The notes under the pieces: model-generated
Seen by the model: the letters and a program-made list of their open reading frames with translations, nothing else
Database searches by the model: none
What the model was told of the DNA's origin: nothing
Part shown: piece by piece, positions 1-11,996 of the stretch
How the letters are laid out: each line of letters begins with the position of its first letter
Position numbering within the stretch: the first letter of the stretch is position 1
Source: Sipunculus nudus
Lineage: Eukaryota; Annelida; Sipuncula; Golfingiida; Sipunculidae
DNA length: 64,000 bases
NCBI GenBank assembly: GCA_026874595.1
Contig: CM049314.1
Location: 67,071,300-67,135,299 of the forward strand
Reading direction: 5' to 3'
Program-made: the position numbers and the translations under genes

Positions 1-735
1 GATCAGCGCCGACCAGGAAGTTGTTAACAAACAGTCCTCTCTAAAATCAATGTTAACAGAGCGAGCGCTCGAAGTCCACGTCATGCATGCGTAATGAGGT
101 CGAGTAAACACTGGGGACTATTTCCACTTTTCAGTAACACGATGCACGCCGCCATTATATGTTTTTTAAAGAGCGTCCTTTGTAAATAATCTAACAAAGA
201 CCTCAGCCGAGGTAATTCCGAAGATCTCTGTCATGCAAATATTGTATACAGAATAGTTTATATCCTCTGCTGACACACTCTAAGGTATATATATAGTGTT
301 TATTAGTGTATATGTTGTACAGATTGTTTACTAGTATACTGTTCATGTATATGTTTTGTAATATGATTTATAAGTTGCATATCACAAAACGCGACAGGCA
401 AAAGACCGCAAGGATCTATATAGACCAGATTGATAATAATATGGATGTAGTATTTTCCCAATTATTCTCTGATTTTCTTCAGAGAATAATCTTCCTCATT
501 CAGTTGAATAGATTGCACGCCTTGCACATTTTCTCAAAAGAAAAAAAATCCCAAACCCTAAAGAATAACACACAAGGTCAAAATTAAACGACAAATTTTG
601 TAGAATAACTGTGGAAAGTCGATAACTTTTGGGGCAGTTTATCTGAGATATATTATATCTGGGATATATATCCCTGTTTAGCAATAGTTTCATAAAAAAG
701 TCGTCAAGATATCTTTGGGTGAACAATAATCATGA

Positions 736-783
<48 letters not shown>
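1..783. other. Left flank, no gene recognised
   Basis: I see no supported coding exon here. Two short overlapping ORFs (306-587 plus, 496-726 minus) have no recognisable motifs and are rich in Phe, Leu and Ile as expected from AT-rich DNA. The stretch ends in a (TA)n tract at about 740-786 that abuts the transposon-like element. Confidence 0.6.
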
Positions 784-789
<6 letters not shown>

Positions 790-2217
790 GAACCTCTATA
801 ATGTGGGCACCCTTGGGACTTGACCAAAGTGTCCACTTTACAGAGGTGCCCACTTTATGGAGGTAAAGGCCAGCACATAGAGTGCTGCCCTCAGTATGAT
901 ATATTGCTAATGTTTTGAGATTACTAAATTAACTTAATGCATGTATCATCTCAATATATTTAATGATACGTTTTATAGGGGCAATTTATTTTAATTATCA
1001 AGAAATTTGTAAGAAAATATGTATTTTATTACATAAAAGTATGGACAAAAAAAAGCCCAATGAAAGGAAACTGTGTGCAGATGGTCTGTAAGATAGCTGA
1101 ACTCAATATATATATATTAATTCCAAATTTTTATATTTTTTAAGCACAAAATTGCAAAGCAGCATGTGGTATTTATTATTACCATGGGAAGTAATAATTT
1201 TTAATAATAATTTCTTTGAAATTTAGTCATTTCCTAAAAAAAATACACAAGTAAACATGCAAAAAGTAAAAAAGACAGTATGTCACTAATCTAATTACTA
1301 TCATCTTAAGAAAACATTCTATATCAAGTGGACAAGTTAGTAAAACACAAACATTAATCCAGTCACTGGAAGTCACTAAAAAATTTGAAGTGTGATACAC
1401 TTTGAATGAATGTGTAAAATTGTCACAATTCTTATTTCGTGATGAAAAAATCTTTGATAAAAGATTGTTTGGAGCAGACTGCATGTGGAACAAAGTGCAC
1501 GTTGCAGTTTTGCATTTGTTATTGAGAGTCCAGGTTGAATAAAATTTTGAACAACAATATGAATCGTTATTTAACATCTGTTAAATAACCACTTCTCTGC
1601 TCTAGTGGGTATGTGTACCTGACTGTGATGGGCCAGGGGGGCATTTAGCTGTGTGACCTCATCACAGAGTATTTATTGGGTAAATGAACAGGGCTTCCTT
1701 CCACTCATGGTAGCCAAACTAACAAATATTAATTTATTAGCAAAGGGGCATCTAGTCTGGGGTGATCTCTGACTTGAGCCGGTACAGGCATATTAATCTA
1801 ATTTGTATGCATGCATCCCAAGCTAAATCTTCAGTTAAGTAGATTAAAATAATTATTATGCAATGTTCACTTGTGCACCTTTGAATTTGGTTCATTTGTT
1901 TTGATTGTAGTTATTAGAATTTATGTATAATATCATTATATAATTAAGAATTAATATTATCTTAATAATTTTAAAAGTGCTATATAGAAGGCTTTCCAAG
2001 TTTCTATAAGGAGGTAGTTCAACCTTGAAAATCTATGAAGTGCCCACATTAGCTCTGGAAAACTGCCCACTTTACAGAATATAGAGGTGCCCGCTTTAGC
2101 TTAACATAATAAAGAGAACAAAAAATGGAACTGCCCAAGAGTGCCCACTTTATAGAGGTGCCCACTTTATAGAGGTTCCCACTTAATAGAGGTGCCCACC
2201 AGGAGAGGTTCCACTGC
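784..2217. mobile_element. Pogo/Tigger-like non-autonomous DNA transposon
   Basis: The two ends are inverted relatives. The left end reads GTCGAACCTCTATAATGTGG and the reverse complement of the right end reads GTGGAACCTCTCCTGGTGGG. Both lead into repeated GTGGGCACC motifs. The right end holds several tandem copies of a motif like GTGCCCACTTTATAGAG (about 2134-2205), and the left end carries the same motif in both orientations (about 800-862). Termini of the form CAGT-GAACCTC beside TA are typical of pogo/Tigger elements of the Tc1-mariner superfamily. The roughly 1.2-kb interior is AT-rich with no transposase ORF, so it appears non-autonomous. Exact edges are uncertain because the left end abuts a (TA)n tract. 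Confidence 0.65.
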
Positions 2218-2258
2218 ATATATGTATCTATGTAAAAATATATGCATTTTTATTCTTT

Positions 2259-3110
2259 ATAGATTGATTGATTGATATTCTTTATTTTCTCCAGAAACTG
2301 AAGATTACAATCAGTATTTGTAGAAAAGTAATATATGAATAAACAAAATATATGTAAACAGAAATATGGGATATATATCCTGTAACAATATAAACAGGGT
2401 ATACAGGAACAATCAAAATTTGCACAGTATACAGTTAGAAGTGATAGGGTAAGATACAGTACAGATCTATGGGACTGAAAATTAAATAACTATTGATTTA
2501 AATGGGACAGAGAACACCGTAGGATATATATGATAATCAGAGACTATTTTTTGATAACGATGTTCCGTGCTAAATGGGTTTTGACATACAAGATATATTT
2601 ATGATTATAGTACAGAATCAAAGAAGAAACAAATCCAGATCGTAAATAACCAATTAAACAATACAAAAAACCATAGACAACATTTTTTACTTTAGGTGAT
2701 CGGAAGCCCAAAAGGAAGCTCAAATCCTTAGGCCACAAATCAAGAATAATACGCTTAATGTTCTTAAAAAGAAACTGCCGATATGTGTATTAGGTTTTGA
2801 TGATCGTTGAAATCTGACAGACCAGGTGGTAGGCCTAACAATATATTAAACAACTGTTCTTCTTCTAAACTAAAGAGAAAAACACTATCCTGTACAGGGA
2901 ACATATCAGTAAGATAATCCCACAAGTTATCTCTCTCTGACTTTGTTACACAACACAGTAATGAGGCATAAAAAATTGGATTGGTATACAAATGACCACA
3001 AAAGTGACACAGATGAGCCATTATCGTCAAACATACCACAGTAGGCAAGTAATTTGATTAAGAAGGAGAACACGCCAAGAGTTCCTGGAATCTGTCCTGC
3101 ATATTGCCAT
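2259..3110 (-). mobile_element. Degenerate LINE 3' end
   Basis: Two minus-strand ORF fragments (2764-3048 and 2544-2738) read like the C-terminal region of a non-LTR retrotransposon reverse transcriptase. The first has a Cys-His cluster (HLCHFCGH), then an SERDNLWDYL-like segment and a short leucine-rich run, as in the post-RT zinc-knuckle region of many invertebrate LINEs. Frame breaks separate the pieces. The minus-strand 3' end stops at a short tandem tail (ATCAATCAATC-type, about 2259-2275), as in LINEs that end in a simple repeat. The exact clade is not assigned. A protein search against LINE libraries would decide it. Confidence 0.5.
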
Positions 3111-4238
3111 AACAGTGATTGTAAGACATAATCCTCTTTATAATAATAAAGCGCATATGCATATATAAAATTGTTATAAATGTTATATTTACTTACTTAT
3201 TGAAGTATACAAAAACATGGTGCAAATTAAAGCATTTTACTAGTTTTTCAACTGACACAATAAATATTTAAAATATATCCGCACCTTGGCACGCACACGC
3301 TAAGCGGCAAAAAAATGCTCGGGATTGGATCGCAAAAACTCGCCTCGCGGCCGCCCCCATGTCAGTGTTCTGTCATATGTCGAATACAGGGAAGCGATTT
3401 TTTACGCTATGTGTCACCCGCGTGTCGCCCGCACCCGTGTTTGGGCCTTTTGTTCTTTTTGAGGAGCACGTATTGCTTGTGTGTATGTTTTTATTGAGGT
3501 CAGAGGTTATGAAATTAACCATGTTTGCCAGACTGCATTTATTAAACTGTCTACAAATTATCTGGTTTAGTTGGGGAATTTCTATGAAATGTCATAATGG
3601 GTCTTTGAAGAAGAAAGGGTTAATTGATTAAATTTTATCCATGACAGGATTTTTTTTTCATCTTCCAAGAGTGCTAAATGTTATTTGAAAAAAAAAAAAG
3701 AATATATAACCATTGCAACGAAAATTTTTACATTATGGCCTTTTTTAGCTGAGTAAGTTTGAGGAAGGCAATGTAATGGTCCTCCAAATCCCCCCCCCCC
3801 CTACCCGCTCAAAATCCCTCCGGACAAATCCGGCCCCGTGACATACAGAATACCCCCGTCACAGTGTGGAATATGTTTTTTCTTTATAAGAAAACAAATT
3901 TTGATCACATTTCAACAAATTATTATTCATAATTTACATTTTATTTAAAAAACTCAGTAAAAATAAAAAGCTAACATTAATGAGGAAATTCATTCAACAA
4001 GGAAACTGACTTATTCAACATTCTAAATTTTTACTATCTTAGAAACATGACTGTAATGTCATTGGGAAAGAAAAAAAATACGACAAAACTAAAAAAAAAA
4101 AAAATATTGATGGGTCGAATTAACTAGAAATAAAAAAAAAATATGCGATTTTTGCCCAGAAAGCGTAGGGGAAAAGATACTATGTCCTCCACCCCTAAAA
4201 ATAAGGGTGACAAGTCCCCCTGTATTTCCTCATGGATT

Positions 4239-4330
4239 TCATGACGTCGACTGAGCTATGCGCTATCTAAAAGCTGTCTGCATGTACACTAAACATTCGT
4301 GATAATTTTGCCTACTGCGCATGCGCCTAT
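4239..4330 (+). promoter_or_regulatory. Candidate upstream control block, copy 1
   Basis: A CRE-like TGACGTCG (4242-4249) lies about 70 bp before a perfect palindrome TGCGCATGCGC (4316-4326), which matches the NRF-1 consensus. The pair lies about 1.46 kb upstream of the copy-1 start codon and recurs upstream of the other copies. A promoter or non-coding first exon is possible but is inference. Confidence 0.35.
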
Positions 4331-5778
4331 GTGTCAAATTTTCCTTTGGAACACAAGTATTCACTTCTCGCTTTTACAAACAACCGACTCCTTGTATATG
4401 GACATAAGAAAAATTACTCGCAGGGTGGTACCTTTTTTTCGCACAAATAAGAGAAGTATTATCAATTCCGCGTAAACCTTTGATAGTCTTGTTTGAATAA
4501 TCTCCTGTACACACTAAATAAGGAATACCTTTGCTGAGCATATATAATAAAGACACACACAACCACCACACATCAGGAGTACCATGGGTTTTTTACTGCG
4601 GGTGTTTTCATGCCTCGCACTTTAGGCCACGGAAAGTAAAATTTAGAAACTACAATCGTGTGATGGGCATAGTTAATGATTTCACACATATATTCCACAG
4701 ATAAAGTAGTAGATTGTGAATAAATTGTGTACATTTCAAATCTTTTCCTCTATACTTGTTTTCTTTGTATTATATAAATAGAAATGTAGATTTAAATGCA
4801 CAACATGATACGTATTGAATTAAAAGGAAAAAAAAATTGCCACACAAAATTGAACATACACATGCAAATATACATAGAGAAGAAACCAAAATAAATGTAT
4901 ATCGATAAATATGTATGTGCGGATGACAGAATTTCTTACTATGTATGTGCATGCAGGCATGTATGTATGTGTATAATCAACCTAATTTTCTGATTTATCT
5001 AATCTTTCTCTGCGTGTATCATTGTCTACATTAAAGTATTTCTATATTCAAGAATGAAAATAGAGGAATTAAAAAAATAATAATAATAAAGGTAGAAAAG
5101 ATATGGCAAACTACAGTGGAAAACAGTTAATACACATATGGCTGTAGATGGCTTCTTGTTCGGGAAAGTGTCAAAATCGCGATATTTTTAAATTAAGGTT
5201 ATCGCAATAAAATGCCTTCGTGGATAAGACACCCTATCAACAGATATTTATAGAGTAACTTCACAGATAGCCCATGTACATGTTATCCGTATAAATAGCG
5301 TCGAAATTGAAAGGTAAAAGTTCAATGATTAGATGATGTGTTATAAGAATTGTTGCTCCTTCTTTCTCAGATATTGATGTTATAAATAACAGAGGGTGTT
5401 TTTCATTATACCTCCTGTGGATAAGTAAACATCATTTCAATTAAGTGAAATGATTCCTAGGATATTCTAGAGAAAACATGTTTTATTTATTCGGTAAATT
5501 GCTCGGGTCTTGTGTACCATGCGATTAAATAGTCCGTGCACTGTATATCATATGTACTGATATGGCGAGAATTTAACCTTGGCGAAACCAAAGAAAAATG
5601 GGATAATCGTGAAAATTAAACCTCGCGAATACAAAGCTAACCGTAGTAATATGATTAATTATAATATCTGCCGGTAGCTAGAGGGCAGCTTTTTGCCTTG
5701 GCCTAGCCTAAGCCCTGTCTGATCTTCCTGGTCTAAGTAAATTACTGAAGGTGTTATTCAAAACTCATACAAGACAAC

Positions 5779-5839
5779 ATGGCGGCTAGATTTTGGAAAG
5801 TTGACGGAATCATTATCCCGGTAATTTATATCACAATTG
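5779..5839 (+). CDS. Copy 1 exon 1, leader
   Basis: Start ATG sits in a strong context (CAACATGG). It encodes MAARFWKVDGIIIPVIYITI and ends with one base of a split codon before GTAAGT. The hydrophobic run after Lys7 suggests a short signal peptide, though an acidic residue at position 9 makes the cleavage prediction uncertain. Confidence 0.75.
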
Positions 5840-7701
5840 GTAAGTGTTCACCGCGACTGTCTCTAAGATGTCACTTAATTAGCACACTGGGTCGAGAATT
5901 ACGTTGGCTCAGCCATAATACCGGATTACCTTAATAGCAAAGGGGAGTAGACCGTACAACACAGAGAGCTATATAGCACAGTTCCTCGTACAACATATCT
6001 GAGGAAAAAGATTTTAGACTAGGCTTGTAGACATTATAAGAGGATACAGGTTGATGTTTGTTTGAATGTGTGTACTTGTTTCACCCGCACGCGTTGTTCA
6101 ACTAATAACTTTTTATATACTCCGCAAAAATATATTGTTTACCTTGTGCATGTTATTAATGAATTGCAATTGATAAATGTGCTTTTAATTATAAGGCGAG
6201 ATCTAATTGAATATGTGTACATCTAATATAGCTCTTATTTTTGTGTTAATGTTGTACCCCGTGTTATTTTCAATCCCGTTTTAAAAAAATTCTGCCGTCT
6301 CTTGTACATTGGAACAAGGTAGATTCAAAAAGCTATAATAGAATAATTGACTAATAATCCCCAATTTCTATTTATGTTCATATACTGTTGACTTTTTTGT
6401 TCGAAAGGGGTTTCAGATTTGCCATATTCGCAAATGGGAAACTATCATTAAAATATAACCTTCCTAAATATAAGTCAGCAAATCTGCTCAGATGATTAGT
6501 TTTATTCTATTATAGCTTTTTTTAAAGCTACCTTGAATTAATTTATATACATTTTATGCATTTTGTAGTAAGCATTTAATCATTCATAATAGAAGACACC
6601 AGTAATAATCAATGGAGAATTAACGCAATATGTCAACTTCTCTAAACTCACTTATACGGACAAAATCCTCCAGTTCCCTTAGTGTCTGACTTATAGGCGT
6701 TTCAATGTATATTGGTATTATTCCTATCAAAAATATTTAATATTTAATATCAATATATATTTGATTTTTACTTTCACCTGAGTAAAATGCAGAGCCATTA
6801 TTTTGTAAATTTAATTACCGGTATACAGGGAAGGGTAATGAGAAAAATGTTTAAATATGCAATGCAAAGAGGACATTTTGAAGCACAAAAAATAAGATGA
6901 TTTTCTGTTCCTCATGTACTGTTCTCTTAAAAGTCTTCGCATAACATAGTAAAACTTTAGAGAATGGGGTTCACGTGTGACCAGTTTTAATAGTCACACT
7001 TCTTCAAAATTAGGATATCGTTTGTAACATATACCGAATAGGCGAAAAATTCGCATATATATTTATAACTTGCATAATACCATTTAAAAACTTATCTTCG
7101 TGTTTAAGTAATTGATATGTTCAAGTCGCATGTTCAACTTAGCATTTTACCGGGTTCTGTGTCTAAGCAGGGCACCGGACTCAACAGAGCAAATATCGTA
7201 ACCCCCCCCCCCCCCCCAACCAACATTTGGATGCAATCTTGATGAACCAAATCAATTTATGAATTAAAAAGTAATTGGAAAAGATAGCTAAATTAACTAC
7301 GAAGAAATGGGAAAAGAAATAAAATAAGAGATAAAATGAGAGATGTTATACAGCTCAACCGAAGGGGGTCGGGCGCCGGCGCCGTTGGCACTCCGTCTGG
7401 ATCAGCCACTGAAAAAAGCCTGATTTTAAAATCCTTGTTCATTGTAATGAAAGTAACCCAAAGGTCAGCTTACTGAGCATATAGGTGTCGCTTAATGAAT
7501 ATAACCACGGACACTGGATACCAAGTGACATGAATCTCCATTAGGCCAAAAATGTTGGTGTCTCAGATACCGCGCTCGTCAGTTTTGACCACCGCAACAC
7601 AAATGTTTATTTTAATTTTCGGTAGACATTTAACGATTTTGAGCTCCAGTCGTTCGGTCATGTTTTTTTTTTTCTTGAGGAAAACGAAACAAAATTTCGA
7701 A

Positions 7702-7751
<50 letters not shown>

Positions 7752-8766
7752 TACATATATAATGATAATAATTTCACCTGTTTACAGAGCAATTGTGTTA
7801 ATAACATGAAGTTCGCGGATCATATGAAATTTTGTCGAAGACCTATAATTAAGGTTAAAGGTGCCCATTTATCTAACTTTTGAAAGGTAATTTGTGATTT
7901 CTGACTTCCTCTGTTAAATAATTAATCATCAAAGGGTTCTCTTGGTTGTTGAAAGTTCTGAAGGATGTATGAACTTAATTATCAACAACATGTTTGTAAA
8001 CACAGCAATGTTGACAAACAGGAAAAACTTGTAACTTAGGTTGCAGGTTGTATAAATGCGGAGGCAGAAAAGTCACTTGTTGAAAAATGCCATTTGCAAA
8101 GATCTGGCTTATTTGACTTTATGCCAGATGCCCTTGTTGAATTTGTTTTGATTATTTTAGCGGGCGGCCACATATTATAAACTTGTTTGCATAAACAAAA
8201 CATGCAGTCTGTGTGAGTTGATAGTCACATTTTCTGGCCTATTGTAATAAAAGCTCCTAGTCTTTAGTTTATAAAGGTCAGCTATATGATTAGGCCCTTT
8301 AAGGATGTCTGGGATCATATGGCTGGTCTATTTTTTGTATTATACTTGATAATGGAAACTATAAAGTATATCCCTTGTTATATATTTACGTTTGGCGTTT
8401 GTTCTTCTTAACCAAAGAAGAGAAACTATTTTTCAACAAAGGGGTTCTTAAATAAAAAAATCATAAATTGTTTGTTTCCCAGAAAGATTAGGTCAAGGAT
8501 AATTTAAAATCAAAATCAATTAAGGAAATATGCCTTAAATTTGTAGTGTTCATTTTATTTTAAAATCACTCATTTAATCAGTCATGATAGTAGTCATCAA
8601 ATGATTTGTGTTTTTATTTTTTATTTTTATCATACATGTGGGTTTATATGCATATATTACAAAGCTCTAAAAGGCGACCAAATACTGTTTACATATAAGG
8701 TCTCGATATATTGTAGCAAATGATAAAATCAGTACGTGATTATAAGTAAAATCTTTGACTGATAAC

Positions 8767-8807
<41 letters not shown>

Positions 8808-11198
8808 CATTTTCGATCACCATTGCAGAATATACAATACAAACTACAGGATATGACTACGAATCGACAGCTGCAGCATCTTCAATAACTACATCAGTAT
8901 CGGACCATGTGTATTCAGGGGCGTTCTCGTATGACACCTTTGCTCGAAGCACCACACAAGAAACGTCTAATCCAGAAACATCCCGTGAACCAAAAGTTAG
9001 CCGAACAATCACCAACAGCGAAAATACTAGGGGAATTGCCGAGGTGACGTCATCAGTCCCTCCCATCACTTCGTCACAGGGAAAACAGGAACCGGAAATG
9101 ACGTCATCATCAAAAATACCTGCCCGCCGAAAAACTACCTTCTCATCAGATCATACTGGCAATACAAGGGTAATTACCGAGGTGACTTCATCAACCGCTC
9201 CCATCACGACGTTAGAAGGAAAGCCTGGAACGGAAATGACGTCATCATCAAAAAGTCCCAACCCCGGAAGAACTGCCTTCTCATCCGTTCAGACTACTGT
9301 ACCAACAAGTCCCGGCTCGGTTATGGGGTCACCTACAAACGCTCCCAAACCGACAGAAGACCCACACACCCCGCTTGCTTTATATCTGCCTATAGCCCTG
9401 AGTGCCTTGGCTGTTGCTATTTCCGTGATCGTAGTTTTCGTAGTTCTGCGGTACCGCAGCAGAGGTGGCCCGAATAGGTTAGTGAACTGACACTCTCAAT
9501 ATTGTTGATTTGCTCATCTCGATAATAATTATCATGATGATAATAACAACATCATAAACTGAACTGTTATCATTGCCATCATCATTATAATTTATACTCC
9601 CGTCCTCGTAACTTTTACCATCACTGCCACAATCACCAAGATCATCATCATTATCGTCAAATGTTAACGTGGTCTTCATGTTATTACAATAATAATATAC
9701 ACATAGTTATAATGATCATCAACAGAACTATAATCATTGTAATCATTTTTATTATTAACACTACGGTCGTCACTAATGTTATCATCCTCACCATCACCAT
9801 CATTATCATCATCATCATCATTGTCATCATTATTTATGACGAAAAAGGATATTTGTCTCCCCCGCCCCATATGGACCATCCCAAACGTTAAGGGTAAAAA
9901 TATACACTAGTCTCAACACAAATATTCTAGATTTCACCAGATTTGGCCTTGAAGATCAAGGTTTTGAAGTCCTCTGAACTTTTGGCAAAAAAAAACTAGT
10001 ACCAAATTTGAGGACAGAATGTGAAATTCTTCAAAATTTATTACAACAAAATACATTTAGGCAGATTACATAAGAGTCAAAAGAGTCAAGGTCATCAGTT
10101 TTATATCATTTGACAAGAGTCTGGTAGAAACAATTTGTGTTGCAATTTCGGGAGGGGGGGGGGGGGGGATATGCAGCCCTCCAAAGGTTCTCGTGTTTAC
10201 AAGAAATTCTGCAGACTACGGAGACGATGGAGGACGGCATTGAAAACAAAATGTATCCCCTGGAAGAGGGAAGGTCATAATAATCATCAACATCATCATA
10301 ATTATTATCTTCACATCATTTTCCAGCATTTAATCATCTTTTGTCATCATCATCAGTATTATTATCATCATCATGTTCTACCTTTTAAAAATCGTTCTGT
10401 TATAACCTGTTTGATAAAAATATATATAAAGTTGATTTTATCTAAACAAATTGCTATAAAAAATTTATAAGTTTTAAATTTTGTACATAGAAAAATAAAA
10501 AGAAATGGTGAACGTGTCCCGTGAAACTTTTCACAAGCATGTTTCTTATCCGAATGGTCAGCGTAAGTATTGTCTACGTGATTCGTTATAGCCGACAAGT
10601 GGATTTATTTAAAGGTAAAACTCCTGTCAAATCTTGGTTTATTACCTGATACACGATGCATGCTATATTATACTATTTATTCCTTTATTACAGCAGTGAA
10701 CGGGGACATGAAGCAGTTCATCAAGAAACAGAGGAGGCAAGAGACAGCAATTCTACAGAACTAACCGAAATACCAGACCAAGACCCAGACCCAGAATACG
10801 CCGAAATAGGGCCTGTTGTTACCTGTAGGAATGACAACACGTATACCAGCCTCAACAGACCATATATAGACACGGGAGATTACCTAGAGGCTGGGAACGT
10901 ACGAGGGACCAAAGTTTTGGTGAAAAAACGGGAGGATGCTCAACAAATACGGGAGCGGCAAGCGAGCAGGTCACGTGACACTTATACAGTCATGCGTCAT
11001 CCTGGAATATTCCCAGACGAGACTGAAAATCTGGAGGACTTGGACGAACCCAGGGGTTATATGGTTAGGAACCGTTCTCAAAGTTTTGATATACCGAGGG
11101 ATGACTATTTTGATATGTCTGGCATGTCTTCCCCATCAGGATCCGCGCCTGACATACCTTCAGCAACAACTTTATTCTCTATAGGGGATCGGTTTTAA
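5779..11198 (+). CDS. D8C-less receptor gene, copy 1 (3 exons)
   Basis: Exons 5779-5839, 8829-9477 and 10694-11198 give about 404 residues: leader, mucin-like stalk with membrane helix, and cytoplasmic tail. The two D8C exons present in copies 2-4 are missing. The expected stretch (about 7830-8300) is about 450 bp of unrelated AT-rich DNA, and homology to the other copies resumes near 8305 inside the intron after the second D8C exon. The leader ends at phase 1 and the stalk exon starts at phase 1, so direct splicing keeps the frame (…YITI-EYTIQ…). All three exons are open. The product would be a mucin-like stalk on a signalling tail without its likely ligand-binding head. It could also be a decaying copy that has not yet gained stops. 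Transcript evidence is needed. Confidence 0.75.
8829..9477 (+). CDS. Copy 1 stalk and transmembrane exon
   Basis: Acceptor TTGCAG, donor GTTAGT. It encodes about 216 residues rich in Ser, Thr and Pro with two related segments (xTR-ITEVTSS … EMTSSSK), then a helix with core LYLPIALSALAVAISVIVVF and a basic stop-transfer (LRYRSR). No frameshift is present, unlike copies 3 and 4. Confidence 0.8.
9500..9890. repeat. ATC/ATT trinucleotide-rich intron tract
   Basis: The copy-1 intron between the stalk and tail exons is swollen to about 1.2 kb (about 0.5 kb in copies 2-4). It holds long imperfect (ATC)n/(ATT)n runs here and again at about 10258-10375. The ORFs predicted inside it are low-complexity Ile or Asp runs and are not genes. 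A run of G follows at about 10150-10168. Confidence 0.85.
10694..11198 (+). CDS. Copy 1 cytoplasmic tail exon
   Basis: Acceptor TTACAGCAG is a tandem (NAGNAG) site, so the exon may start at 10694 or 10697, adding or dropping one Ser. The 167-residue tail holds DPEYAEI, then 11 residues, then YTSL, followed by DYLEA, YTVM, YMVR and YFDM. It ends LFSIGDRF before TAA. The first pair fits an ITAM pattern; YTVM and YFDM fit YxxM. Confidence 0.8.
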
Positions 11199-11452
11199 TT
11201 ATTGATCACTTTGATCACCATATTAATTTAGTGCAATCTTTGTTCACCAGAGGGCTCATCTGTACGCTGCACAACTCTTCTGTGCATAGCTGAGAAACAG
11301 CTACTCAAGGGAGGTTAAACCAATAATAACTCTCTGCTAGCGTGTTTGCGTACTGCGTGATTTTACGCAGAAACCACGAATAATTTATAGCAGACATTGT
11401 TTAGTTAAAAAAATGTAGATATAGTACATTTATTAAGCAAACTAAATATTCC

Positions 11453-11454
<2 letters not shown>

Positions 11455-11497
<43 letters not shown>
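11455..11497. repeat. (TA)n microsatellite
   Basis: A pure TA run directly precedes the pogo-like terminus at 11498. Confidence 0.9.
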
Positions 11498-11499
<2 letters not shown>

Positions 11500-11800
11500 T
11501 AGAAAGCCTGCTAACGGCCACGCCTCAATAACGGTCAATACGTCTACAACGGTCAGATTTTCCGGTCCCGAATTTTCGACCGTTATATTTCATAATCATT
11601 TTGTTGTCTATTACGGTCACTCCTCTATTCCGTATTACGGCCAGGTCTCTCGGTCCCGCAGGCAGGGGCAGTGATACAATGACATGGGCTCAACAAATCG
11701 AGCGGCCACTTCAGACCTCAATATCATTACACAAGAGTCCGCTCTCACGTATTCCTGTCTGTTAAGGTAACGATGAACAGTGACGCCTTTTATATAGACG
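11498..11800. mobile_element. Second pogo-like end, probably solo or truncated
   Basis: The sequence starts CAGTAGAAAGCCTGCTAACG and continues with repeated ACGGTC/ACGGCC words, the style of pogo/Tigger termini. No matching inverted end is seen nearby and it is absent from the equivalent position in the other units, so it inserted in unit 1 only. The right limit is a guess. Confidence 0.45.
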
Positions 11801-11860
11801 AACTAGTTACTGTATATATCGTTACCTTCGCTTTAAGACTAACACAGCTATACCACTTAT

Positions 11861-11956
11861 ATATATATATATATATATATATATTGATAAAGAAGCCTAA
11901 CGAGTTTCTGAAGAACTCCTTAATCATTTTGCAACTGGAATATGTATAAAAAGCGA

Positions 11957-11996
<40 letters not shown>

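Noticed and set aside
8857-9069. Minus-strand ORFs opposite the stalk exons (also 20716-20997, 28574-28855, 38649-38960)
   Set aside because: They are shadows of a Ser/Thr-rich, GC-balanced coding exon on the plus strand. The plus-strand frame has the splice sites and domain structure.
9661-9891. ORFs of almost pure Ile/Thr or Asp/Asn
   Set aside because: They are translations of ATC/ATT microsatellite in an intron.
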